Shown: positions 1 through 6,440, numbered from the stretch's first letter. The stretch: DNA of 7,121 nt from Ferrovaceae bacterium (GCA_027457225.1 DAIDTL010000048.1:1-7121); one strand, 5' to 3'. Notes: generated from the sequence alone by a model not told the origin. Program-made: numbers and translations.

Positions 1-1
1 C

Positions 2-1171
2 CATGGAAGTTTCCCTTCCAGTGCTCCGGACGGGGCCAATAGCATGAGGTCATCCGCAGAGCGCTCTTATTCCAGTGTCACCGGGGTTAACCTGGGTTAT
101 GCCATGGGAGAGCAAACCGAAGCCTGGATGCGGGTGGAGACGATTCGAGGGATTCCCTTGAGCAATGCAGGGGGCCTTGCTGCACTGACGAACAACGATA
201 TGCAGCGCGTCATGCAAAACCATTTTACTTCCTACATTGCGCTGGGGTTTGTCACCCACACCTGGAGTCTGGGCGGAGATGCTGTGGCAATCGAAGCGGA
301 TACCCACCAGTTTGCCCGCGATTCCGAACGTCGTCGCATCAATCTGACGGGGGGTAAGGTGGATGTGCTGGATCTGTTTGACGACAATGTCTATGCCCAT
401 AAGGCGGACGACCAGTTCCTTAACTGGTGTTTCATGACCCATTGCGCTTACGACTATGCCGCGGATGCCCGCGGTTATACCTGGGGGATGGCTTCCGAAC
501 TCGATTGGGATGAATGGTCGTCACGTGCGGGCTGGTTTGCCATGCCGCGTCTTCCCAATCAAATGGAAATTGACGGATCCATCGGTCAGCATTTTGGGGT
601 CAACTGGGAATTGGAACGGCGCTGGTCGGGCGGGGCCCTCAAATTCCTGGCCTATCAGGGACGCATGAAGCTTGCCGACTACACGCAATTTCTCAATCAA
701 ACCGGCGTGTTTGTCCAGAATGCCCCCAAAACCGATGCCAAGCGCGGCGGTGCCGGACTGAATCTGCAACAAGCCATCACGCCGGAGATCGGCCTGTTTG
801 CCCGCGCATTCTGGACCGGCGGGCATAACGAAAGCATGGCCTTTACTGAGGCTGACAGCAGTGCCAGCATCGGTACGGTGTTTGAAGGCAAGCTTTGGGA
901 TCGGGCATTGGATGGCGTGGGGGTGGGATGGGCTCGCAATCAGATCAATCACGCCAGGCAAACGTTCCTGCAGGGCGGGAATTACGATCTTTTTATTGGT
1001 GACGGTTTTTTGGTTTACGCTCCGGAATCAGTTCTTGAAACTTACTACAAATTTGGCATTGTGCCCGGGGTGCACGTTACCCTGGATTGGCAGAGCATCA
1101 GCAATCCTGCCTACAACCAGGCGCGGGGTCCGATCAATGTTTATGGCATCCGTTTTCATGGCGAATTCTGA
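2..1171 (+). CDS. Carbohydrate-selective porin, OprB family (5'-truncated by window edge)
   Basis: Outer-membrane beta-barrel porin of the OprB type, a family that lets sugars and other small solutes through the outer membrane. The frame is open from base 2, and the residues before the first ATG (position 44) still fit the family: a Pro-Ser...Gly-Ala-Asn-Ser-Met stretch resembles the conserved SPYxGxNSL region. That ATG is therefore internal and the true start, with the signal peptide, lies upstream of the window. About 389 residues are visible. The family hallmark DYAADARGYTWG is at about bases 452-487, followed by a WFAMPRLPNQ strand/turn. The protein ends in Phe (HGEF), the usual C-terminal signature for BAM-dependent barrel insertion. 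Near the hallmark are two cysteines spaced C-x4-C (codons 428 and 443), which I do not remember as typical of the family. The actual solute cannot be read from sequence. The family call is firm. Confidence 0.88.
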   Translation, partial: HGSFPSSAPDGANSMRSSAERSYSSVTGVNLGYAMGEQTEAWMRVETIRGIPLSNAGGLAALTNNDMQRVMQNHFTSYIALGFVTHTWSLGGDAVAIEADTHQFARDSERRRINLTGGKVDVLDLFDDNVYAHKADDQFLNWCFMTHCAYDYAADARGYTWGMASELDWDEWSSRAGWFAMPRLPNQMEIDGSIGQHFGVNWELERRWSGGALKFLAYQGRMKLADYTQFLNQTGVFVQNAPKTDAKRGGAGLNLQQAITPEIGLFARAFWTGGHNESMAFTEADSSASIGTVFEGKLWDRALDGVGVGWARNQINHARQTFLQGGNYDLFIGDGFLVYAPESVLETYYKFGIVPGVHVTLDWQSISNPAYNQARGPINVYGIRFHGEF

Positions 1172-1184
1172 AGTTCGGTAGAAT
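1155..1184 (+). promoter_or_regulatory. Possible weak sigma70 promoter for the glcG-like gene
   Basis: TAGAAT at 1179-1184 matches the -10 consensus in 5 of 6 bases and lies just after the porin stop codon. The best -35 at a fitting distance is TTCATG (1155-1160, 18-base spacer), which is poor. Transcription would begin near 1191, about 30 bases before the next start codon. Read-through from the porin gene is an equal possibility, because I see no terminator hairpin in the 49-base gap. Confidence 0.25.
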
Positions 1185-1207
1185 CAGGATATCGTCCTAA
1201 CGCCCCC

Positions 1208-1212
1208 AGGAG
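1208..1212 (+). promoter_or_regulatory. Ribosome binding site of the glcG-like gene
   Basis: AGGAG lies 8 bases before the ATG at 1221, a standard Shine-Dalgarno distance. It fixes that ATG as the start. Confidence 0.75.
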
Positions 1213-1220
1213 CGTCATTC

Positions 1221-1637
1221 ATGTACATCAAACCCGCGCTGTCCCTTTCGGACGCCAAGGCAATCGCCAATGCTGCCCATGCAAAGGCTGAAGAGAACAA
1301 CTGGAATGTGGTCATTGCCATCGTGGATGAAGGGGGGCACCTGATGCTTCTGGAACGTATGGATTACACCCAGCTGGGTTCGATTGAGGTGGCCCAGGAA
1401 AAAGCCAGGACAGCTTATCTGTTCCGTCGTCCGACAAAAAAACTGGAAGAAAGCATTCTGGGTGGCCGCACGATCATGCTCAACTTGCCCCAGGCCACCC
1501 CGATCGAGGGGGGTGTGCCGCTCATGAACAAGGGCGAGATGATTGGAGCCATTGGCGTTTCCGGGGTCCAGTCCTTTCAGGACGGGATCATTGCTGAGGC
1601 AGGGGCTGCGCTGGCTGCCGACTTCAACAAAGCCTGA
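1221..1637 (+). CDS. GlcG/HbpS-family protein (haem-degrading domain superfamily)
   Basis: Small single-domain protein of 138 residues, the usual size for the GlcG/HbpS family (Pfam Haem_degrading). Seen in the sequence: an N-terminal helix with LSDAKAIANAAHAKAEE, then the strand VVIAIVDEGGHLMLLERMD (about residues 31-49), a KARTAYLFRRPT segment, GGVPLM, and the Gly-rich IGAIGVSG strand near residues 111-118. These are the conserved landmarks of the family. There is no signal peptide, so it should be cytoplasmic. Members have been linked to haem binding or breakdown (HbpS of Streptomyces) and to the glycolate operon (GlcG, role unclear), so biochemical function is not settled by homology. None of the glycolate oxidase genes is in view. 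It sits 49 bases after a porin gene and 37 bases before earP, so it may share a transcript with either. The family call is firm; no function is claimed. Confidence 0.85.
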   Translation: MYIKPALSLSDAKAIANAAHAKAEENNWNVVIAIVDEGGHLMLLERMDYTQLGSIEVAQEKARTAYLFRRPTKKLEESILGGRTIMLNLPQATPIEGGVPLMNKGEMIGAIGVSGVQSFQDGIIAEAGAALAADFNKA

Positions 1638-1674
1638 CGCGACGTCTTTCATTCAAACAAGCGGGTTGTCCTGA

Positions 1675-2805
1675 ATGCGTTGGGATATTTTTTGCCGGGT
1701 GGTGGACAACTTCGGAGATGCCGGCGTGACCTGGCGGCTTGCCCGGCAGTTGCATGGAGAGCTCGACGCCGAGGTTCGATTATTCATTGACCATTTGCCT
1801 ACTCTGGCAAGGCTGGATCATCGCATCGATACGGAATTGGCAGAGCAGCGCCTGTCGGGAGTCAAGGTCTGTCATTGGGGCAATGACCTGGTTGTGGACC
1901 GCATTGCGGATGTCGTGCTGGAAACCTTTGCCTGTGATACGCCGGAACCTTATCTGGAGGCCATGGCACAACAATCACCCCCCCCGATTTGGATCAATCT
2001 GGAGTACCTCAGCGCTGAAGACTGGGTCGGCCGTTGCCACCGCCTTCCGTCACCGCATCCTCGTTTTCCATTGATCCGCTATTTCTTTTTCCCGGGGTTT
2101 GACGACCAAACCGGAGGCCTGTTGCGGGAATCCGGTCTACTGGCCGAACGGGATGCTTTCAAGGCCTCCCTTGAGACCCGTCAACAATTTTGGGCTACCC
2201 TCGGGTTGCAGCATCCTGATGAACACACCAAGGTCGTTACGCTTTTCGGTTACGACACCATGCAGGTCCACGACTTGCTGGAAGCCTGGGTGCATGGGCC
2301 GCAACCCATCCGCTGCCTTATCCCGAAAGACACGCCTCTGGCCCAACGCGTCGCGCAACAAATGGCGTGTCGCGCGGGTCTGGATCACGCCTCCAAGGGG
2401 GCGTTGTGTGTGGTGTGGGTTCCGTTCAGGGACCAAATCGATTATGACCCCCTGTTGTGGGCAAGTGATTTCAACTTCGTTAGAGGGGAGGATTCTTTTG
2501 TTCGTGCCCAGTGGGCGGCACACCCCATGGCCTGGCATATTTATCCCCAGATGGGCCATGCTCACCAGATCAAACTGAAGGCGTTTCTGGACCGGTATCT
2601 CCAAGGTCTTGAAGCAGACCTTGCGCGACGTTATCGGGCCCTGTTTGCGGCCTGGAATGGAGAAGGGTCGATCGCCGATGCCTGGAACGCCTTGTGGCCG
2701 GACTGGGGAAAACTGGAGGCGCATGCACAGGCCTGGGCAAGGCAGCAGGCGGATCTTCCGGATTTGGCACATAACCTTGCGGAATTCGCAGGGAAATTGC
2801 TATAA
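1675..2805 (+). CDS. earP: EF-P arginine-32 rhamnosyltransferase EarP
   Basis: Cytoplasmic GT-B-fold glycosyltransferase that moves rhamnose from dTDP-beta-L-rhamnose onto Arg32 of elongation factor P. Its 376 residues fit the family (formerly DUF2331). The N-terminus has the hallmark WDIFCRVVDNFGDAGV. Asp11 and Asp15 sit where the essential N-terminal aspartates of characterised EarPs lie (D13 and D17 in Pseudomonas putida). The nucleotide-sugar motif RGEDSFVR is at residues 270-277, including the essential Glu272. WINLEYLSAEDW follows a Pro-Pro-Pro run at residues 102-104. The ATG at 1675 is preceded directly by an in-frame TGA (1672-1674), and the family motif starts at residue 3, so the start is secure although the Shine-Dalgarno is weak (GCGGG, 1661-1665). 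Its substrate gene, efp, lies 38 bases downstream, which independently supports the call. The Pro run is coded by a C8 homopolymer (1978-1985), so this is a site for slippage or sequencing error. Confidence 0.96.
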   Translation: MRWDIFCRVVDNFGDAGVTWRLARQLHGELDAEVRLFIDHLPTLARLDHRIDTELAEQRLSGVKVCHWGNDLVVDRIADVVLETFACDTPEPYLEAMAQQSPPPIWINLEYLSAEDWVGRCHRLPSPHPRFPLIRYFFFPGFDDQTGGLLRESGLLAERDAFKASLETRQQFWATLGLQHPDEHTKVVTLFGYDTMQVHDLLEAWVHGPQPIRCLIPKDTPLAQRVAQQMACRAGLDHASKGALCVVWVPFRDQIDYDPLLWASDFNFVRGEDSFVRAQWAAHPMAWHIYPQMGHAHQIKLKAFLDRYLQGLEADLARRYRALFAAWNGEGSIADAWNALWPDWGKLEAHAQAWARQQADLPDLAHNLAEFAGKLL

Positions 2806-2806
2806 T
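2777..2806 (+). promoter_or_regulatory. Putative sigma70 promoter for efp inside the end of earP
   Basis: TTGCGG (2777-2782) and a perfect TATAAT (2801-2806) are separated by 18 bases. The earP stop codon TAA (2803-2805) lies inside the -10 box. Transcription would start around 2812-2814, giving efp a leader of about 30 bases that is AT-rich. The position and spacing suggest that efp can be expressed apart from earP. This is based on consensus matching only. Confidence 0.6.
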
Positions 2807-2843
2807 TTAATGTTAATTTCCATATATTTCAGAGACGTGAGAC

Positions 2844-3404
2844 ATGAAACAAGCTCAAGAACTTCGCCCGGGGAACGTCATCATGGTGGGCAAGGACCCC
2901 ATGGTCATTCAGAAAGCTGAATACAACAAAGGGGGTCGCAGCTCTGCCGTGGTCAAGATGAAACTCCGGAACTTGCTGACGGGAGCGGCCAGTGAAGTGG
3001 TGTACAAGGCCGATGACAAGTTGGACCAGGTGATCCTGGAGCGTAAGGAAGTGACTTATTCCTACTATGCCGATCCCACCTACGTGTTTATGGATGGGGA
3101 GTACAACCAGTACGACATGGATGCGGAGAGCCTGGGGGATGCCATCAATTATCTGGAAGACGGCATGCCGGGCGAGATCACGTTGTACGAAGGCCGTGCC
3201 ATCTCGGTGGAACTGCCCAACTCCCTGGTCCGGGCAATCGAATACACCGAACCCGCCATACGCGGAGACACGTCTGGGAAAGTCCTGAAACCCGCAACGC
3301 TCAAAAATGGTTTCAAGATCGCCGTTCCGCTGTTCTGCGAAACCGGCGATAAAATTGAAATTGATACAACCACCGGCGAGTATCGTCGCCGCGTGACGGG
3401 CTAG
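2844..3404 (+). CDS. efp: Elongation factor P (Arg32, rhamnosylation type)
   Basis: Translation factor that binds the ribosome between the P and E sites and promotes peptide bond formation at consecutive prolines. At 186 residues it is full length: an N-terminal KOW-like domain (about 1-63) and two OB-fold domains (about 64-127 and 130-186). The loop that reaches the peptidyl-transferase centre reads NKGGRSS, with Arg at position 32. This is the residue modified by EarP, in contrast to the Lys34 used by EpmA-type EF-P. The C-terminal region has KNGFKIAVPLF...GDKIEIDTTTGEYRRR, matching the EF-P signature. The ATG at 2844 has only a weak Shine-Dalgarno (GAGACGTGAGAC region, 2832-2843), but no other start fits the family N-terminus MKQAQELRPGN. 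The adjacent earP makes a coherent enzyme-substrate pair. The stop codon overlaps the likely ribosome binding site of the following esterase gene. Confidence 0.98.
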   Translation: MKQAQELRPGNVIMVGKDPMVIQKAEYNKGGRSSAVVKMKLRNLLTGAASEVVYKADDKLDQVILERKEVTYSYYADPTYVFMDGEYNQYDMDAESLGDAINYLEDGMPGEITLYEGRAISVELPNSLVRAIEYTEPAIRGDTSGKVLKPATLKNGFKIAVPLFCETGDKIEIDTTTGEYRRRVTG

Positions 3405-3408
3405 GCGG
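3403..3408 (+). promoter_or_regulatory. Likely ribosome binding site of the esterase gene, overlapping the efp stop
   Basis: AGGCGG lies 10 bases before the ATG at 3419 and shares bases with the efp stop codon TAG (3402-3404). This arrangement favours translation of the esterase by ribosomes finishing efp, or at least a shared transcript. The match is imperfect and the spacing slightly long. Confidence 0.4.
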
Positions 3409-3418
3409 TTCCGGCTTC

Positions 3419-4498
3419 ATGACGCTCAAGCGGCCACAGGGTCCCTCTGGCCGTCTGGTTTGGGTCGAACACCAGTCGCGGGTACTGGCGGACAATCCGC
3501 TGGGCGATCCGGCGTCACGCCGGTTTCCGGTGTGGTTACCTCCGCAGTATGACCAACCCGCCAACCCGGGCAAACGCTTTCCCGTGTTGTACGATCTGGT
3601 GGGCTATCTGGGCGCCGGCCCATCGCATACCCATTGGCGTCCGCTTGAAGAAAACGTTCCGGAACGGGTGGCGCGGCTGATCCATGAAAAAACCATGGGT
3701 CCGGTCATCCTGGTTTTTCCGGACTGCTTTACGGCCTTGGGAGGCAACCAATACATCAATTCCAGCGCCATCGGACGCTACGCAGATTATCTGACTCGCG
3801 AAATCGTGCCGTTTATCGATCGTGAATTCCGGACCCTGGCCTCACGCGACCATCGGGGCGTATTCGGAAAATCTTCTGGAGGCTATGGTGCCCTGGTGCA
3901 CGGTATGAAGTACCCCGAGGTTTGGGGGGGTGTCGCCGATCACTCCGGCGATGCATACTTCGATTTTGTCTATCGTAGCGACTGGCCTAACACCCTGGAT
4001 GAACTGGCGCGCCATCGTGTCCGTGCGCGTAAAATTCCCGGCGGTATCGAGCGTGGGCTGGATGATGGGCGCGTTCGACAATTTCTTGAAATGATATGGC
4101 AGAAGGAAAAACCATCAAGCCAGGAAACCCACGCGCTCATGAATCTATGCATGGCTGCCAGTTATGATCCGGATCCCCGCGCTCCCAACGGGTTTCGACT
4201 GCCTTTCAATCTCGAGACGGGGGAATTGATTCCCCTACGCTGGGCGCGCTGGTTGCAACACGATCCCATTCATATGGTGGGTCAGCACGCCAAGGCGCTT
4301 AAATCCTTGAGAGCATTATTTATCGACTGCGGCTGGCGCGATCAGTACCACATTCATTATGGCAGCCGTATTTTGTCCAAACGCCTTGAGGCGCTGCGTG
4401 TGCCGCATTGCTACGAGGAATTCGACGACACGCACTCCGGGATTGATTACCGTATGGAGCGTAGTCTTCCCTTCCTGTTCAAAGCCCTAAAAAACTGA
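3419..4498 (+). CDS. Putative esterase, alpha/beta hydrolase of the esterase D / enterochelin-esterase-like family
   Basis: A 359-residue alpha/beta hydrolase. The N-terminal part has NPLGDPASRRFPVWLPPQYD followed by RFPVLYDLVGYLG, the usual opening of the esterase D family (Pfam PF00756). The nucleophile elbow GKSSGG is at residues 150-155, making Ser152 the likely nucleophile. Asp303 or Asp308 (in FIDCGWRDQY) and His339 (DDTHSG) complete a plausible catalytic triad. About 150 residues lie between the Ser and the acid, more than in compact members such as S-formylglutathione hydrolase, so an inserted cap over the active site is likely. There is no signal peptide or membrane segment, so it should act in the cytoplasm. 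The substrate is unknown. It lies 14 bases behind efp, with no terminator seen between them, so it is probably co-transcribed. Its last 20 bases overlap the tail of dadA on the other strand. The family is clear; the specific reaction is not. Confidence 0.82.
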   Translation: MTLKRPQGPSGRLVWVEHQSRVLADNPLGDPASRRFPVWLPPQYDQPANPGKRFPVLYDLVGYLGAGPSHTHWRPLEENVPERVARLIHEKTMGPVILVFPDCFTALGGNQYINSSAIGRYADYLTREIVPFIDREFRTLASRDHRGVFGKSSGGYGALVHGMKYPEVWGGVADHSGDAYFDFVYRSDWPNTLDELARHRVRARKIPGGIERGLDDGRVRQFLEMIWQKEKPSSQETHALMNLCMAASYDPDPRAPNGFRLPFNLETGELIPLRWARWLQHDPIHMVGQHAKALKSLRALFIDCGWRDQYHIHYGSRILSKRLEALRVPHCYEEFDDTHSGIDYRMERSLPFLFKALKN

Positions 4499-5726
4499 AG
4501 TCCACATCGGGCACTCGGCCCGAGATGATCTCTGCCAGGGCCTTGCCACTGCCGCATCCGGTGGTCCAACCCAAGGTGCCGTGCCCCGTGTTTAAAAATA
4601 GATTGGGAATGTGCGTCCGGCCGATGAGGGGGGAGTTGGATGGCGTGGCTGGCCGCAATGCGGCCCAGAAAGTGGGGCTCTCGTAATCGGAGGCATCGGG
4701 AAACAATGTTCTGGCCCGGGCGATCAGGGCGTCACAGCGCCTGGGATTGAGCGTTGTGTCATAGCCATTGAACTCGGCCGTCCCGGCAATCCGGAACTGG
4801 TCTCCCAGGCGGGTGAAAACCATCTTGTGCGCATCGTCCGTAATGCTGACGGCGGGAGCGGCCTCTGAGTGCGTGATGGCCACGGTTGCGGAATATCCTT
4901 TTACCGGGTACACAGGAATCCGCAGTCCCAGCGGGCGCAATAACGGCGTGCTGTAGCTCCCCAGAGCCACCACGAACGCATCGGCTTTGAGGTCGGAGAT
5001 TTGCCCGTAGAGGCGGGCTCCCGTGACGCGATGGCCCTCCGTTGACAGCCTTTGCACTTCCTGGTTGAACCTGAATTCCACACCACATGTCCGGCACAAA
5101 TCGGCCAGCGCCTGTGTCCAGAGCTTTGCGTCGCCCGAACCGTAGCCTGGGGTATAGGTGGCGCCGACCCAAAGCGCCTGGGAGTCATTCAGGGCAGGTT
5201 CGATGGCCAGCGCTTCCGTGTGCGATACCTTGATTCTGGAATAGCCCAGGTCAGTGATGCTGGCGGCGGCACGACAACCGCGTTCCCAATCGTCATGGGT
5301 GGCGTAGAGATTCAGGATGCCCCTGTCGATGGCCTGGTAGGTGATGCCGGTTTCTTCTCGCAGGGCTTTCTGTGCTGTGCGGCTGTACAAACCAAGACGC
5401 AGCAACTGATGCAGGTTACGTTGGCTCCGTTGCGGCCAGCATTCCCGGAGAAACTCGAGGCCCCAGAGCCACTGTTGGGGGTCGGCGCGCAAGCGGAATA
5501 GCAGGGGCGAGTCTTCGCGAAACCCCCATTTGAGCAGTTGCGGGAAAGTTTCAGGGCTGGCCCAGGGTTCCACATGGCCCGCGGAGAGCTGGCCGCCATT
5601 GGCAAAACTGGTTTCCAGGGCGGTTTCTGCCTGACGTTCGATGACTGTGACCTGATGTCCGGCCTGGCGCAGGTACCAGGCACTGCTGACACCCAGGATA
5701 CCGGCACCCAGGACGACCACATGCAT
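4479..5726 (-). CDS. dadA: D-amino acid dehydrogenase, DadA type (FAD-dependent)
   Basis: Flavoprotein that oxidatively deaminates D-amino acids, typically D-alanine, to the 2-oxo acid and ammonia, passing electrons to the respiratory chain at the inner membrane face. The Rossmann motif GAGILG (residues 7-12) is at the N-terminus. SFANGGQLSAGHVEPWA at about 41-57 and the C-terminal NTGHGTLGWT followed by a GSGKALAEIISG segment are DadA landmarks. I chose the ATG at 5726 because AGGAAG lies 7 bases upstream and the Rossmann strand begins at residue 3. A TTG two codons earlier gives a longer form but lies too close to that site. This gives 415 residues, slightly shorter than the 432 of E. coli DadA, mostly at the C-terminus. 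No alanine racemase gene (dadX) is in view, so a role in alanine catabolism is inferred. A related DAO-family dehydrogenase with other substrates, such as proline or glycine, is possible. Confidence 0.9.
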   Translation of the reverse strand: MHVVVLGAGILGVSSAWYLRQAGHQVTVIERQAETALETSFANGGQLSAGHVEPWASPETFPQLLKWGFREDSPLLFRLRADPQQWLWGLEFLRECWPQRSQRNLHQLLRLGLYSRTAQKALREETGITYQAIDRGILNLYATHDDWERGCRAAASITDLGYSRIKVSHTEALAIEPALNDSQALWVGATYTPGYGSGDAKLWTQALADLCRTCGVEFRFNQEVQRLSTEGHRVTGARLYGQISDLKADAFVVALGSYSTPLLRPLGLRIPVYPVKGYSATVAITHSEAAPAVSITDDAHKMVFTRLGDQFRIAGTAEFNGYDTTLNPRRCDALIARARTLFPDASDYESPTFWAALRPATPSNSPLIGRTHIPNLFLNTGHGTLGWTTGCGSGKALAEIISGRVPDVDFSFLGL

Positions 5727-5733
5727 GAACAAA

Positions 5734-5742
5734 CTTCCTTCC
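5734..5742 (-). promoter_or_regulatory. Ribosome binding site of dadA
   Basis: GGAAGGAAG on the minus strand ends 7 bases before the ATG at 5726. It decides for that ATG over the TTG at 5732, which would be only 1 base away. Confidence 0.75.
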
Positions 5743-5815
5743 GATTCCGGAGATAACGGGATTGAAAATAACGCCCGCTCCCAGTTTAGCAGAAGCCAGA
5801 ATGGCCGGGCAGCGC

Positions 5816-5821
5816 TATAAT
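5816..5821 (+). promoter_or_regulatory. Probable -10 box of the ppa promoter in the dadA-ppa divergent spacer
   Basis: A perfect TATAAT lies 70 bases before the ppa start codon. No good -35 hexamer sits 16-18 bases upstream, so the promoter would be weak, activator-dependent or not real. It would start transcription near 5828 and give a leader of about 64 bases. No convincing dadA promoter was found on the minus strand of the same spacer (5727-5891); only loose -10-like boxes are present there. Confidence 0.4.
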
Positions 5822-5854
5822 TGCGGGCAATGCATTTTCACCACGTTCAATTCC

Positions 5855-5874
5855 TGCGGCATCGTTGCGCCGCA
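5855..5874 (+). repeat. Small inverted repeat in the ppa leader
   Basis: TGCGGC (5855-5860) and GCCGCA (5869-5874) form a perfect 6-bp stem with an 8-base loop. It ends 5 bases before the ppa Shine-Dalgarno. There is no U-tract, so it is not a terminator. A chance occurrence is quite possible. Confidence 0.3.
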
Positions 5875-5879
5875 TTCAC

Positions 5880-5883
5880 AGGA
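5880..5883 (+). promoter_or_regulatory. Ribosome binding site of ppa
   Basis: AGGA lies 8 bases before the ATG at 5892. It supports this ATG rather than the in-frame TTG at 5865. Confidence 0.65.
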
Positions 5884-5891
5884 CACTGTAC

Positions 5892-6440
5892 ATGAATCTT
5901 GATCGAGTACCTGCCGGACGGGATATTCCCAATGACTTTAACGTCATCATCGAAATTCCGATGAACGGCGAGCCCATCAAATACGAATTGGACAAGGAAA
6001 CCGGCGCCATGTTTGTGGATCGTTTCATGTCTACAGCCATGCACTACCCTTGTAATTATGGGTATATCCCCAAGACGCTTTCTGACGACGGCGATCCCGT
6101 GGATGTTCTGGTGCTCACGCCCATTCCGTTGATTACCGGGGTGGTGGTGCGGTGCCGCCCCATTGGCTTGCTCAAGATGACGGACGAGGCGGGAGAAGAT
6201 GCCAAGCTGCTGGCAGTTCCCGTGGATAAGTTATGCAATATTTACCGCGCCATCCAGAGTCCGCGAGATTTGCCCGAACTGACGCTCAGCCAAATCGCCC
6301 ACTTCTTTGAACATTACAAGGATCTTGAACCGGGCAAGTGGGTCCAGATTGAAGGCTGGGTTGGGCAGGAAGAGGCCAAAGCTGAAATATTGACGGGCAT
6401 CGAAAACTACAACCGGGCTGAAAAGAAACCCATGTATTGA
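5892..6440 (+). CDS. ppa: Inorganic pyrophosphatase (family I)
   Basis: Soluble cytoplasmic enzyme that hydrolyses pyrophosphate to two phosphates with Mg2+, pulling nucleotide-, tRNA- and fatty acid-activating reactions forward. From the ATG at 5892 it has 182 residues, close to the 176 of E. coli PPase. The start MNLDRVPAGRDIP aligns with the known N-terminus of the family. Active-site residues visible are Lys30 and Glu32 (PIKYE), Tyr56 (NYGYIP), the metal-binding triad Asp66, Asp68 and Asp71 in DGDPVD, Asp97, Asp102 and Lys104 in TDEAGEDAK, and the Tyr-Lys pair in HFFEHYKDLEPGKW. Nothing essential is missing. It is a single-gene unit between divergent dadA and convergent bioC. Its stop codon directly abuts the bioC stop codon on the opposite strand. 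Confidence 0.98.
   Translation: MNLDRVPAGRDIPNDFNVIIEIPMNGEPIKYELDKETGAMFVDRFMSTAMHYPCNYGYIPKTLSDDGDPVDVLVLTPIPLITGVVVRCRPIGLLKMTDEAGEDAKLLAVPVDKLCNIYRAIQSPRDLPELTLSQIAHFFEHYKDLEPGKWVQIEGWVGQEEAKAEILTGIENYNRAEKKPMY

Noticed and set aside
44..46. ATG at 44 as the start of the porin gene
   Set aside because: The frame is open to base 2 and the residues before the ATG match the family, so the gene is cut by the window edge.
521..961. 146-codon minus-strand open frame inside the porin gene
   Set aside because: It lies opposite conserved porin sequence and shows no domain of its own.
1436..1442. A7 run in the glcG-like gene as a programmed frameshift site
   Set aside because: The frame continues normally through conserved family sequence and no downstream frame would benefit; it is explained by Lys-Lys codons.
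2137..2772. Long 211-codon open frame antisense to earP
   Set aside because: It has no recognisable domain, lies wholly opposite a strongly conserved gene and is rich in residues expected from reading GC-rich codons backwards.
3924..3930. G7 run in the esterase gene as a phase-variation tract
   Set aside because: It is short, in frame and explained by Trp-Gly-Gly codons.
4514..4524. CTCGG-C-CCGAG inverted repeat as a terminator for the esterase gene
   Set aside because: It is short, lacks a U-tract and lies inside the dadA coding sequence.
5052..5501. 149-codon plus-strand open frame inside dadA
   Set aside because: It is a shadow of dadA with no family resemblance and no ribosome binding site that I can see.
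5730..5732. TTG at 5732 as the dadA start
   Set aside because: It sits 1 base from the Shine-Dalgarno; the ATG at 5726 has ideal spacing and a typical N-terminus.
5865..5867. TTG at 5865 as the ppa start
   Set aside because: The added nine residues do not belong to the family, the codon lies in the hairpin region, and the ATG at 5892 has its own AGGA site.
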